Source: Elusimicrobiota bacterium (GTDB taxonomy: Bacteria > Elusimicrobiota > Elusimicrobia > FEN-1173). From it: 64,000 nt of DNA. The position numbers were made by a program, and so were the translations under genes. The notes beneath the pieces were generated by a model. The model did no database searches. It saw nothing but the letters and a program-made list of their open reading frames with translations, and was not told the DNA's origin. The stretch spans positions 31,383 to 95,382 of the forward strand of contig JAEURZ010000002.1 of the NCBI GenBank assembly GCA_016788905.1. Direction: 5' to 3'. This document shows positions 25,095 to 33,660 of this stretch, piece after piece (within the stretch, counting starts at the first letter, position 1; each line of letters starts with the position of its first letter).

Positions 25095-26968
25095 GCCAGG
25101 GACAGGGGCAATTCTCCGGCGCGAACAAGACGCTGAAGGAGCGTCACGAGCGCCGGATCAAACTGTTTTCCAGAACAGCTTTCGACCTCTTTAAGAGCGA
25201 CGTCCAGAGGGAGAGGTTTTCGGCCCTGGAACCCAGCGGTTAAACCGTCAAAAGACTCCACCAGCGCGATCACCCGGGAAGCCATAGGGATTTCCTCACC
25301 TGTAAGACGGTCTGGTGTCCCCTCCCCGTCCCATCGCTCGTTGACGTGGCGGATGAGGATCGCGGCTTCAGAAAGTAACGGGTCGGAAGCCAATCCTTCA
25401 GAGCTGATGCGAGGAACACTCAAGAGAAGTTCCCGATCCTTGGGTAAAAGATCTCCCGTCTTAGAGAGGATTTCGGGTGGGATCCCCACCTTGCCCCTAT
25501 TAAATAAAAGAGATGCCCACTCCGCCTCCCGAAGGGCCTGAGGCGACCAGTGGAGAGATTTCCCCAGGAGCACGACCATTCGCCGAAGTCGGTCCGCTCG
25601 CCCCGCCCCCCCTCCGGGGGAATCCAGGAGATCGGCGTTGCAAGCCAAAATAGAAAAAGCGGTATCCCTTAACATTTGATGTTCGAAGGCTTTGTCCAGC
25701 GCCACCGCGCCCAACAACGCCAACCCCGACAAACTCTCACCATCTTCGGTTGAAAAAGGAAGGCCGTCCTTCCGGTTGATGGCCTCGACCACCCCAACCA
25801 AACGCCCCTCCACCAGTAACGGCCCCGCCAAAACGGAGCGCGTCATGATCCCAGGAACTTCATCGATGGATTTAGAAAAATGGTCTTCCCGCGTCACGTC
25901 CTCTACTTGAACCAGGCCCATCCGGTCCGCGGCGCACCCCGCTAGTCCTTCTCCTTTTTTAAACGAAGGGGGATTCCCAATATTTGGAGCCATTCCAGCG
26001 GTGGAAAAACCAAGAGAAAACCGTTCGTTTTTCGGCGCCCAAACAAAAAGCTGAAGGGCTTGAGCGTTCACGAGCCGAGCCGCCAATTCCCCGAAATTTC
26101 TCATCACCGTTTGGGGGTCTAAGGAAAAAGCAAGTGGTTCGATGGAACGAAGGAGCCGCACCCTTTGTTCAGCCGGGGTGGCCGCATCCGTTAATGCTTT
26201 GGCTTTCTCCAACTCTTCCGTAAGAACCTGAACTTGGCGGGCGTTAACATCCCGTGACTGAAGGGCAATTTCAAGAAGGGCATGGGTTTCTTTTAATTGG
26301 GATTGGGCGTCCCGAGCCATCCGACGGGCCTCTAGGAATTCATCGGAGGAGGGGCCTGAGCCAGGAGGAGGAACCACCGGGGAGGGATTCGAAGACCCGT
26401 TCCCACGCAAGCGGGTGACCTCCAGAACGAGCGCGATCTGTTGGGCCAGTGAAACCGCCAATTCCATATCGCTGGCCGAAAAGGTTCCCTTCGGTGTCTT
26501 ATTGAACAATTCCAATACACCCACACGTTTTCCCTCCAACTGGAGGGGAACAGAAAGAAGATTAAGAACCTGGTAATTGACAGCGTCGGCCATGTCCTTA
26601 CGAAAAGCTTGATTTTTGGACACGTCCGGAAGAATAACGGGCTCGCCACTTTGATACACTTGACCCACGATTCCTTCCGTTAAACGAACCCGGAACAACC
26701 GGAGCGCTTTCTCCTTGGCAGCGGCCTGTAAAACGGGGAGGTGAGCCCACCGTAGGGCCGCCAACTCAAATACGCCAGCGCCTTCCTCCGCTAACGCAAT
26801 GGCCCCCGCTTCGGCTCCCACCCATTCCAACACTTTCCCCAAGAGATCATTAAGAACATGTTCCTTGGGAGCCGTGGACGTGGCAAATTGGGACACCATA
26901 TGAAGACCGGCGGTTTGCCGCTCCAGTGCCTTCACTGAATCGAAGAGTATGTCCCGGGCGCCCGCCAC
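25091..26968 (-). CDS. GAF-GAF regulator with degenerate HD-GYP domain
   Basis: This 625-residue soluble protein has a GAF domain (about 30-185), a coiled coil (about 205-265), a second GAF domain (about 275-435) and an HD-GYP-like domain (about 470-615). HD-GYP domains hydrolyse cyclic di-GMP, but here the defining residues are altered: the HD pair reads FN (LLFNRGKVGIP, residues 489-490), the HHE region reads HVNERWDG and GYP reads GTP. It therefore probably binds rather than cleaves a nucleotide. GTG start with GGAGAA five bases upstream, directly after the glycosylase stop. The GAF ligands are unknown. Confidence 0.85.
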   Translation of the reverse strand: MAGARDILFDSVKALERQTAGLHMVSQFATSTAPKEHVLNDLLGKVLEWVGAEAGAIALAEEGAGVFELAALRWAHLPVLQAAAKEKALRLFRVRLTEGIVGQVYQSGEPVILPDVSKNQAFRKDMADAVNYQVLNLLSVPLQLEGKRVGVLELFNKTPKGTFSASDMELAVSLAQQIALVLEVTRLRGNGSSNPSPVVPPPGSGPSSDEFLEARRMARDAQSQLKETHALLEIALQSRDVNARQVQVLTEELEKAKALTDAATPAEQRVRLLRSIEPLAFSLDPQTVMRNFGELAARLVNAQALQLFVWAPKNERFSLGFSTAGMAPNIGNPPSFKKGEGLAGCAADRMGLVQVEDVTREDHFSKSIDEVPGIMTRSVLAGPLLVEGRLVGVVEAINRKDGLPFSTEDGESLSGLALLGAVALDKAFEHQMLRDTAFSILACNADLLDSPGGGAGRADRLRRMVVLLGKSLHWSPQALREAEWASLLFNRGKVGIPPEILSKTGDLLPKDRELLLSVPRISSEGLASDPLLSEAAILIRHVNERWDGEGTPDRLTGEEIPMASRVIALVESFDGLTAGFQGRKPLPLDVALKEVESCSGKQFDPALVTLLQRLVRAGELPLSLA

Positions 26969-27694
26969 TTAGTTCTCCACGCGCGACACGCAGCGGAGCG
27001 CCAACGGACAGCCCCCACACAACGGGCGGGCTCGGCAATGGGCTTTCGCGTGAGCGACAACGAGAGCATGAAACTCTTTTCGCGTGGGGGCAGAAGGCTC
27101 CACGCGCTGGTGAAAGAAGGACTGGATCATGGCGTAGTCATTGTAGCGAAAAAATGAAAGGCGGTGGGCAAGCCTTTTGGTGTAAGTGTCCACAACGAAG
27201 ACCGGATGACCTCCCGCGTACAACAAAATTGAGTCAGCGGTTTCGGGCCCCACCCCGGACAGGCGCAATAATTCCGCTCGCGCTACCGACACATCCTGAT
27301 GAAGGAGGGCAGACAGAGATCCGTTCCACCGGGTCAAGAGATACCGCGCAAGCGATTGAAGTCGGGCGGCTTTTTGATGGAAAAATCCTGAGGGGCGGAT
27401 GAGTTGGGCCAGTCGATCCACCGGACACCTCCCAATACATTGGGGGGAGGACGTCTTTGAGCGACGCAAATGGGAGAAGGCTTTCTCCACGTTCAACCAG
27501 GAGGTGTTCTGTGTGAGGATCGCCCCCACCGCCACCTCCCATTGCTGGGCAGGGTTGAGGGCACCGATCGTCCAACGGGAATCATAAACCGCGGGTCGTC
27601 CCGGAACAGGCGCCACAGGCCACCACCCTTGGGGACCATAATATCGAAGAAGGGAACGATAAACCCACCGGACGGTGGGGCACGAAGGGGACAA
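26969..27694 (-). CDS. HhH-GPD base-excision DNA glycosylase (endonuclease III/MagIII-like)
   Basis: The protein shows the helix-hairpin-helix plus Gly/Pro/Asp motif LSGVGPETADSILLYAGG...VFVVDTYTKRL and a C-terminal iron-sulfur cluster loop with four cysteines (C-x5-C-x2-C-x5-C). The catalytic Asp (VVDT) is present. The Lys used by bifunctional Nth enzymes (GVGRKTA) is replaced by Glu, which points to a monofunctional glycosylase of the MagIII type. Starts are uncertain: TTG at 27694 (used here; GGGG eight bases upstream), TTG 27718 or an upstream codon at 27763 within the carbonic anhydrase gene. Confidence 0.85.
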   Translation of the reverse strand: MSPSCPTVRWVYRSLLRYYGPQGWWPVAPVPGRPAVYDSRWTIGALNPAQQWEVAVGAILTQNTSWLNVEKAFSHLRRSKTSSPQCIGRCPVDRLAQLIRPSGFFHQKAARLQSLARYLLTRWNGSLSALLHQDVSVARAELLRLSGVGPETADSILLYAGGHPVFVVDTYTKRLAHRLSFFRYNDYAMIQSFFHQRVEPSAPTRKEFHALVVAHAKAHCRARPLCGGCPLALRCVSRVEN

Positions 27695-27698
27695 ACCC

Positions 27699-28223
27699 TT
27701 ACCCCATCGTTTCTTCAAGGGACGCTCGGTGGCGTTGAGCGTAGCCCCGATACCGGCGCGCATTTTCCCGTAAACCTTTTTGTTCGCGGGCGGTTAAGGG
27801 CCGAACCGTTCGGGCCGGCCGGCCGAGGGACAGATGCCCGGCAGGAACCCGCGTCCCCGGAGACACCAACGTTCCGGCACCAATCAGAGCCCCTTTCCCG
27901 ATGACGGCTCCCCCCAACACTATGGACCCCATTCCGATGAGGGCCCCGTCCTCCACATGACACGAATGCAAAATAGTTCCGTGGCCCACGGTAACGTTTT
28001 TTCCCACCACCATCGGAACGCCATGATCCGTGTGGAGAACAGCGTTATCTTGAATATTGGATCCGGCTCCAACGGCAATCGATTCAATGTCTCCCCGGAG
28101 AACAGCTCCCGGCCAAACGGACACCCCCGCTCCTAAACGAACGTTCCCAATCACCTCAGCAGAAGGATGAACAAAAGCCGTTCGAGATACAACAGGTTTC
28201 TCCCGCCCAAACACGCGGATCAC
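27699..28223 (-). CDS. Gamma-carbonic anhydrase-like hexapeptide protein
   Basis: This 174-residue protein is a left-handed beta-helix of the YrdA/CaiE/gamma-CA group. Repeats such as VIGNVRLGAGVSVWPGAVLR and VIGKGALIGAGTLVSPGT are visible. The three metal histidines appear in AVLHTDHG and VTVGHGTILHSCH, so a zinc or iron site is likely. Family members hydrate CO2 or bind metabolites; activity is variable. It starts with a GTG overlapping the argF stop (GTGA). Confidence 0.88.
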   Translation of the reverse strand: MIRVFGREKPVVSRTAFVHPSAEVIGNVRLGAGVSVWPGAVLRGDIESIAVGAGSNIQDNAVLHTDHGVPMVVGKNVTVGHGTILHSCHVEDGALIGMGSIVLGGAVIGKGALIGAGTLVSPGTRVPAGHLSLGRPARTVRPLTAREQKGLRENARRYRGYAQRHRASLEETMG

Positions 28224-29167
28224 GATTTCTTTTTCCGTCCTCCCAGGAATTTTTGGAGCACCGCCTTCTGCACATGAAGCCGGTTTTCGGCTTGCTGAAA
28301 AACCACCGCTCTGGGACTTTCCAAAACAGCGGCCGTAATTTCTTCCTCCCGATGGGCGGGCAAACAGTGAAGAACCACCGCCTGTGGATTCGCCCCCGCC
28401 AAGAGAGCCTCGTTCACCTGGTAGGGCCGGAAAATCTTTCGTCGCTTCTTCACCTCAGCTTCCTGCCCCATCGACGTCCAAACATCGGTGTACACCACGT
28501 GCGCTCCGAGAACCGCCTGACGAGGATCCCGCAAGACCTCCACCCGCGCCCCCGTTTTTTGAGAGAGAGCCGCGGCCCGGAGTTGGAACCCCTTCTCGGG
28601 CGCATACCCCGATGGACAGGCGGCCGTAAACCGAAGGCCCAAAAGCCCCGCCGCCAACATCCACGAGTGTGCCATGTTGTTTCCATCGCCCACATACGCG
28701 ATGTGAAGTTTCCGGAGACCCGCCACGGTCTTGAGCCGAAAGGATTCCATCACGGTCAACAAATCCGCCAACACCTGACAGGGGTGTTCCTTATCGGTCA
28801 GCCCATTAATCACGGGGACATCAGCGGAACGGGCTAACGTTTCCATATCGTCATGACGGTGCGCCCGAATCATGATCCCCGAGAGGTAGCGGGAGAGAGT
28901 TCGCGCGGTGTCGGCAAGGGTTTCACCCCGTTTCAATTGAAGTTGTTGTTCGCTCAGAGTGAGGGCCAGGCCCCCCATTTCATACATGGCCACCGCAAAA
29001 GAGACCGCGGTTCGCGTCGATGGCTTTTGAAAAATCATACCCAACGACTTTCCGGCCAAGGATCTCCGAGGGACGCGATGGCTCTTTAATCGAACCGCTG
29101 TGAGAAGAATGTCCTCGATATCGGGGGCGGACAAATCCGCCATGGATAGAAAATCTTTTGAATTCAT
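28220..29167 (-). CDS. argF: Ornithine carbamoyltransferase
   Basis: The 315-residue enzyme makes citrulline from ornithine and carbamoyl phosphate in arginine biosynthesis. Carbamoyl-phosphate residues are in KPSTRTAVSF, with the ornithine-loop SMG (DVWTSMGQEAE), DKEHPCQVLADL and the catalytic HCLPAHREEEI. The usual STRTR is STRTA here; the essential Arg of STRT is kept. I use the ATG at 29167, which has AAAGGA six bases upstream; an in-frame ATG at 29185 overlaps the tolB stop as ATGA and is possible. No other arg genes are in the window. Confidence 0.93.
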   Translation of the reverse strand: MNSKDFLSMADLSAPDIEDILLTAVRLKSHRVPRRSLAGKSLGMIFQKPSTRTAVSFAVAMYEMGGLALTLSEQQLQLKRGETLADTARTLSRYLSGIMIRAHRHDDMETLARSADVPVINGLTDKEHPCQVLADLLTVMESFRLKTVAGLRKLHIAYVGDGNNMAHSWMLAAGLLGLRFTAACPSGYAPEKGFQLRAAALSQKTGARVEVLRDPRQAVLGAHVVYTDVWTSMGQEAEVKKRRKIFRPYQVNEALLAGANPQAVVLHCLPAHREEEITAAVLESPRAVVFQQAENRLHVQKAVLQKFLGGRKKKS

Positions 29168-29181
29168 AAAAGGTCCTTTCG

Positions 29182-30438
29182 TCATTGTCCCCAATGGGGA
29201 GTGAAACTTCGTCCGGGGATGGGGCCCAGAGGTCGGGGACTCGAGCCATCGGCTCCCATCACCCACAGTTCCGGTCGGCCCCGACGGGTACTGCTGAAAA
29301 CGACATGCCGGCCGTCCGGAGACCAGGAAGCGTTTTCGTTATCTCCTTCGCCATAAGTCAGACGGGAGAGTTTCCCTGTGGCCACTTCCAAGGTCCAAAG
29401 GTCAAAATATTTCTTTTCCAATTGAGTGAACACCAACAGGTGGCCCAGCGGCGACCAATGGGGGGAATCGGCCTGGGGCCCGCTGGTCCCGCGACGAATG
29501 TTGGCGCCGCTGGCGTCCATGAAATAAATCTGGGGAGACCCCGGTCGGTCCGATGTAAACGCCACGCGCAACCCATCCGGAGAAACGGTGGGGGCCGTGT
29601 CCACAGCGGAGGAATTTGTTAAAACCTGGATCACCCGACCGTCCAGATCCACCTGGGATAGATTGGGGGACCGCCCATCCGAAAGGGTCGCCACAATGGA
29701 TTTCCCATCCGGCATCCACGCCGCGGCGGAATTGAGCCCATCGTAGCGACACAGGGCCGTTTTGTCCCGGCCGTCCGACCGCATCTTGTAAATGGCTGGC
29801 CGTCCCTCACGAAAAGAGGTAAAAATAATCCATTCCCCGTCAGGTGAAAGTTTTGGGAAAAGAGAGATGACCCGATCGTTGGTCAATCGCTGGAAATTGG
29901 CCCCATCCGCGTCCACGATACACACCTCTTTCGACCCGGTCGTATCGTTGACAAAAACCACCCGACTGGAAGCGATCCCGGATTGTCCGGTAAAATAGAG
30001 AACGATCTCGTCGGCCCATCGGTGCGCGGCCCGCCGCGCCCCCTCATCTAAAAGAAACTTCTTCGCCAGAACCGTCCGGCCGGTGTTGGCGTCCCGTAAT
30101 TCCACCGCAAACTGACGTCGTCCCAACAGAGCCTTCTCCACCGACCCCACGCTCACCACATCGGCCCCCAACCGGGACCATCCTTCCGTCAACTTAGGGG
30201 CCCCCGAGGATGGGCCTCCCTCCATAAGTCGAAAGAGACCAGTGAACCCGAGATCGTTTTTGACCACTCGAAAAATTTCAGCCGCCTGATCCGGCGAATC
30301 CAGTAGAGAGCGATCCGTTTTGATCGAGGCCAATCCCAGATCGATTTTATCTCCTGTTGCCGAAAGTTCCAGATAGAGAGAATCCGCCATCAATGGAACC
30401 GCGAGGAACAACATCGGGATGTGAAGGAGAAATTTCAT
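29182..30438 (-). CDS. tolB: Tol-Pal system protein TolB
   Basis: The 418-residue periplasmic protein has a signal peptide (about 1-18), an alpha/beta N-terminal domain (about 25-150) and a six-bladed beta propeller with repeated [FW]xSPDG motifs (LFPKLSPDGEWIIF, PTVSPDGLRVAF, NASWSPDGRHVVF). TolB links the inner-membrane Tol proteins to Pal during cell division and outer-membrane constriction. It lies 11 bases after cpoB and downstream of pal; tolQ, tolR and tolA are not in the window. Confidence 0.93.
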   Translation of the reverse strand: MKFLLHIPMLFLAVPLMADSLYLELSATGDKIDLGLASIKTDRSLLDSPDQAAEIFRVVKNDLGFTGLFRLMEGGPSSGAPKLTEGWSRLGADVVSVGSVEKALLGRRQFAVELRDANTGRTVLAKKFLLDEGARRAAHRWADEIVLYFTGQSGIASSRVVFVNDTTGSKEVCIVDADGANFQRLTNDRVISLFPKLSPDGEWIIFTSFREGRPAIYKMRSDGRDKTALCRYDGLNSAAAWMPDGKSIVATLSDGRSPNLSQVDLDGRVIQVLTNSSAVDTAPTVSPDGLRVAFTSDRPGSPQIYFMDASGANIRRGTSGPQADSPHWSPLGHLLVFTQLEKKYFDLWTLEVATGKLSRLTYGEGDNENASWSPDGRHVVFSSTRRGRPELWVMGADGSSPRPLGPIPGRSFTPHWGQ

Positions 30439-30449
30439 ACCACTCCAGC

Positions 30450-31298
30450 CTACGGCGCCGAGCTTTTTTGGGGGGGGGCTGGGGGAGGACTCGCCTTGGG
30501 TTTCACCGCAGGCTTTGGTTTAGGTTTCGGCGCCAGCTCGTCTGTGTCTCCGCGAAGGACTTTGAGCCGTCCGTGAGCGGTTTGGGCTTCTTTGCGATGG
30601 GGGTAACTCCGCCTCAACCCATCAAAAATTTTGATGGCCTCGGGTGTTTTCCCCATCTGCTCCAGCGTCAACCCTTTCTGCAACAACGCCGTGGGAACCT
30701 GCCTGGATTTCGGGTACGCGGTGAGAACCGCGTTAAACGCTTCGAGAGCCTCTTCCCAATTCTTCTGCGCGAAATGACTTTCGCCTATAAAATATTGGGC
30801 TTGAGGAGCTCGTTCGGTATCGGGGTATTGATCCAGATAGGTCTGAAAAATTTCAATCGCTTGACCGTAGCGACGTTTGGCGAATTCGTTTGCCCCCGCT
30901 TGGTAGAACCGGGAAGGGGAAGGAGCCGGTATGGATTTTACCCCTTGCACAGTTTTTACCACAGCGTCCAGACGGTTGGAGGTGTTTTTATCCAAATCGT
31001 CAATACGAGTGGCCAACCCCATCATATTGTTGTCGGTTTCCACCAACTGAGACGACAGGGATTCCAGTTTTCCTGTGAGCTCTTCCATCTTGGCCGAGAG
31101 ATCGGCTTGATTGCCCTGGAGAGATTCCTGATTATCCCGGAGAGCGTCCTGGAATTTTCCTTGAACTTTTTGTTGGGCCGACAATGAGGATTGAAGTCGG
31201 ACGATGTCCCCTCGAAGATCAGTGATCTCCTGGCTGGTGGCCAAGCAACCGGAGAACACCAGAGCAGAACCAAGGAAAAAGAGAGGAATTTTTGTCAT
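30450..31298 (-). CDS. cpoB: Tol-Pal coordinator CpoB/YbgF-like lipoprotein
   Basis: The 282-residue protein starts with a lipoprotein signal (LGSALVFSGC lipobox, Cys at about 18), unlike E. coli CpoB. A coiled coil (about 25-110) for trimerisation is followed by TPR repeats (FYQAGANEFAKRRYGQAIEI, YFIGESHFAQKNWEEALEA, ALLQKGLTLEQMGKTPEA) and a Lys/Pro tail. CpoB coordinates peptidoglycan synthesis with Tol-Pal. The start ATG is directly after the T-run of an intrinsic terminator-like hairpin. The frame runs 44 codons further upstream without a signal peptide, so the ATG at 31298 is preferred. Confidence 0.87.
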   Translation of the reverse strand: MTKIPLFFLGSALVFSGCLATSQEITDLRGDIVRLQSSLSAQQKVQGKFQDALRDNQESLQGNQADLSAKMEELTGKLESLSSQLVETDNNMMGLATRIDDLDKNTSNRLDAVVKTVQGVKSIPAPSPSRFYQAGANEFAKRRYGQAIEIFQTYLDQYPDTERAPQAQYFIGESHFAQKNWEEALEAFNAVLTAYPKSRQVPTALLQKGLTLEQMGKTPEAIKIFDGLRRSYPHRKEAQTAHGRLKVLRGDTDELAPKPKPKPAVKPKASPPPAPPQKSSAP

Positions 31299-31344
31299 AA
31301 AAAGAACCCGCCGCCTTCCCACCCCAAGGGCAGAAAGGCGGCGG
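31299..31344 (-). terminator. Terminator-like hairpin between pal and cpoB
   Basis: CCGCCGCCTT (minus-strand reading, 31344-31335) pairs perfectly with AAGGCGGCGG (31317-31308), and TTCTTTTT follows at once, ending at the cpoB ATG. It should end much of the pal transcript and leave a minority for cpoB-tolB. The 3' arm also contains the only AAGG-type ribosome-binding site for cpoB. Confidence 0.7.
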
Positions 31345-31354
31345 TGTTTTGAAT

Positions 31355-31924
31355 TTATTTCGGAAGCGGAACGCTGACAGGAGCGGCCGCTTTGAGCGTG
31401 GTCTCGCCACGCCGGTTCTGAGCCCAGCAATAATCGGAGGACTCGGTGCAGAGGGGTCGTTCTTCGCCAAAGGAAACCGTTTCCAGAGCGGCTTTGGATA
31501 CACCCAACGTGACGTAGTAGTCCCGTACCGATTTGGCGCGTCGCTGACCCAACGCCATATTGTATTCCAAGGTCCCGCGATCATCGCAATGGCCTTCCAC
31601 ACGGATCATCACCCCAGGAGCCGTTTTGCGAATCGCCTTCAAAACCGCCGCGTTCTTTTTCAGGCTGGCTCGCGCTTCAGCCGTCAAGTCGGATTTCATG
31701 TAGTCAAAACGGATCGCGTCAATGAAGCCCGGGGCGGTGGCCCACGTGTTCCCCACATTCACAGTGGGAACCACGGGAACAATTTCTTCCACAGGAACGG
31801 GAGCGACAATCTCCACAGGCTCAGCTTCCACCATCGGGCCCTTGGCTTTAGGACAGCCGGTCAGAGCCAAACCGAAGGCCACCAGAGTGAAACCAGATAA
31901 AACGATTTTATAGGTTGAATTCAT
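31355..31924 (-). CDS. pal: Peptidoglycan-associated lipoprotein Pal
   Basis: The 189-residue lipoprotein has a signal peptide with lipobox LALTGC (Cys near 24), a Pro/Val/Glu linker and a C-terminal OmpA-like domain (FDYMKSDLTAEARASLKKNA, VEGHCDDRGTLEYNMALGQRRA) that binds peptidoglycan. AAGGAGATACCC precedes the ATG at 31924, a very good site; the long open frame upstream has no homology. It tethers the outer membrane to the wall and works with TolB and CpoB, encoded just downstream. Confidence 0.95.
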   Translation of the reverse strand: MNSTYKIVLSGFTLVAFGLALTGCPKAKGPMVEAEPVEIVAPVPVEEIVPVVPTVNVGNTWATAPGFIDAIRFDYMKSDLTAEARASLKKNAAVLKAIRKTAPGVMIRVEGHCDDRGTLEYNMALGQRRAKSVRDYYVTLGVSKAALETVSFGEERPLCTESSDYCWAQNRRGETTLKAAAPVSVPLPK

Positions 31925-32002
31925 GGGTATCTCCTTAATAAGTGTAAACAATGATTCCGGATGAGAGAGAGTTAACCATATTCCCCCCCTTTTAAGCAAG
32001 CG

Positions 32003-32031
32003 TTGCAAAAAAAGCTGTTTTTTTGTATCAT
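32003..32031 (+). promoter_or_regulatory. Sigma-70-type promoter for yggS-proC
   Basis: TTGCAA (32003-32008) and TATCAT (32026-32031) are 17 bases apart, 4/6 and 5/6 consensus matches. The start would be near 32038, leaving only about 8 bases before the ATG at 32046, so the message may be almost leaderless. The gap 31925-32045 must also hold the pal promoter, which I cannot define. Confidence 0.5.
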
Positions 32032-32045
32032 TCTGTTTCACTATC

Positions 32046-32765
32046 ATGGCGAATTCTGCGGCTCCTATCCCTTTTGCCCGCGCGTTGGACAATGTCAAGA
32101 ACCGCCTAGCGGCCGCGGCAAAACGCGCCCGACGCCCCCCCGACCCGGTGGAGATCATGGCCGTTACAAAAAGGATTTCCACCGAGAGAATGGAAGAAGC
32201 CCTGTCCCTTGGCCTTCGTCAGTTTGGCGAAAGCCGCGTGCAGGAAGCGTTCAAAAAGCGGGAAACTTTTCTGGACCGGTTTCCACCGGAACAAGCCCCC
32301 CGCTGGCATCTGATCGGGCATCTGCAGACCAATAAACTGAGACGGGCGGTGGAACTCTTTGATTGTATCCAATCCGTGGACAGTTTGAAACTGGCTGAAC
32401 TTTTGGACAAAGAGGGCGAACGGCGAGCCCAACCGGTCAGTTGTCTGGTGGAAGTTAAAATCTCGAAAGAACCTAATAAACAAGGGCTTCCCCCCGACCA
32501 TCTGACCGCGTTTCTGGATTTGGCATCACGTCTTTCGTTCTTAAGAATTGAAGGACTCATGGGCGTTGCTCCTCTCTTCAAAGACAGTGAGAAAACCAGG
32601 CCCTATTTCGCCTCATTGAGGTCCCTCTTTGAACGAAACAAGGGAGCGTTCATGGTTCCCCGCCCTGTACTGTCTATGGGGATGTCCCAAGACTTTGAAG
32701 TGGCCGTCGAGGAAGGGAGCACCATGGTCCGCATCGGGTCCGCCCTTTTTGGTGATCGGGAGTGA
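32046..32765 (+). CDS. PLP homeostasis protein (YggS/PROSC family)
   Basis: This 239-residue protein has the alanine-racemase-like TIM barrel of the YggS family, which binds PLP without known catalysis and buffers vitamin B6 and amino-acid pools. The PLP lysine is in MAVTKRIS; family motifs FGESRVQEA, WHLIGHLQTNK and LSMGMSQDFEVAVEEGSTMV are intact. It overlaps proC (GTGA), and the yggS-proC pair is a common arrangement. Confidence 0.93.
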   Translation: MANSAAPIPFARALDNVKNRLAAAAKRARRPPDPVEIMAVTKRISTERMEEALSLGLRQFGESRVQEAFKKRETFLDRFPPEQAPRWHLIGHLQTNKLRRAVELFDCIQSVDSLKLAELLDKEGERRAQPVSCLVEVKISKEPNKQGLPPDHLTAFLDLASRLSFLRIEGLMGVAPLFKDSEKTRPYFASLRSLFERNKGAFMVPRPVLSMGMSQDFEVAVEEGSTMVRIGSALFGDRE

Positions 32766-33571
32766 CCCTTCGATTGGCGGTTTTGGGAGCGGGGAACATG
32801 GGGGGAGCTCTGGTCGCGGGACTCCTCTCCGCCAAACGAGTTCAGCCCGGACAGGTCACGGTCGCGGACGTTGATGGGAAAAAACGTGCCGCGTTAAAGA
32901 ATAAGTGGCGTGTGCGCACCGAAAAGGACAATCGGATCGCGATCCGAGGAGCGAATGTCGTTCTCCTCTGTGTTAAACCGCAGCAGGTTTCAGGCGTTTT
33001 GCGGGAAATCGCCGGAGAGGTGAGTGAACAAACCCTCGTGGTCTCTGTGGCGGCGGGTGTCCGAACGAGACAGATCGAGAATTTGCTGGGAAAGGTTCCC
33101 GTCATTCGGGCCATGCCGAACACCCCCGCTCTTCTTCGGGCCGGGGCCATGGTTTTTGCCTTGGGCCGTTACGCGGGCCGGAATCACGCAGGGATCGCCC
33201 AAACAATTTTATCGTCCCTGGGGCTGGTGTGGAAAGTTCCCGAGACACAAATGGACGCTGTCACAGCCCTTTCTGGATCGGGGCCGGCCTACGTTTTTTA
33301 TCTGGCGGAATGTTTAGCCGCCGCTGGCGTCTCCATGGGATTACCGAAAGGTCTTGCGGATGGGCTTGCGCACCAGACCGTTTATGGTGCGGGTCGCATG
33401 CTGGCAGAAACATCGGTTCCAGCGGAAGAACTCCGGCGGCGGGTCACAAGCCCGGGGGGAACCACTGAAGCGGCCCTAGCCGTGTTGGCCAAAGACGATA
33501 TGGCGGGTCTTTTTAAAAAAGCGGTGACCGCAGCGCTCCGTCGGTCCCAAGAATTATCGGCGGGAGATTAA
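32762..33571 (+). CDS. proC: Pyrroline-5-carboxylate reductase
   Basis: The 269-residue enzyme performs the last step of proline synthesis with NAD(P)H. The Rossmann loop LGAGNMGGALVAGLL is at the N-terminus, VSVAAGVRTRQIENLL and RAMPNTPALLRAGA follow, and the C-terminal dimerisation domain has LSGSGPAYVFYLAECLA split by DAVTA before it and VTSPGGTTEAALAVL, all family signatures. The GTG start overlaps the yggS stop. Confidence 0.95.
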   Translation: MTLRLAVLGAGNMGGALVAGLLSAKRVQPGQVTVADVDGKKRAALKNKWRVRTEKDNRIAIRGANVVLLCVKPQQVSGVLREIAGEVSEQTLVVSVAAGVRTRQIENLLGKVPVIRAMPNTPALLRAGAMVFALGRYAGRNHAGIAQTILSSLGLVWKVPETQMDAVTALSGSGPAYVFYLAECLAAAGVSMGLPKGLADGLAHQTVYGAGRMLAETSVPAEELRRRVTSPGGTTEAALAVLAKDDMAGLFKKAVTAALRRSQELSAGD

Positions 33572-33603
33572 ATTAAAATTATTGGTTTGATTGAACCTGT
33601 CGT

Positions 33604-33617
33604 CCGAAAATTTTCGG
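33604..33617. repeat. Perfect 14-base palindrome between proC and the DUF167 gene
   Basis: CCGAAAATTTTCGG is its own reverse complement and lies in the 89-base gap after proC. No promoter or T-run is attached. It may be a protein site or chance. Confidence 0.3.
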
Positions 33618-33660
33618 GGAGATCACCCCCCTGCGTGAGAAATGCAAAGGAGACGCACCC

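Noticed and set aside
33572..33660. Riboswitch or small gene between proC and DUF167
   Set aside because: No start-stop frame of useful size and no recognisable riboswitch core; only a 14-base palindrome.
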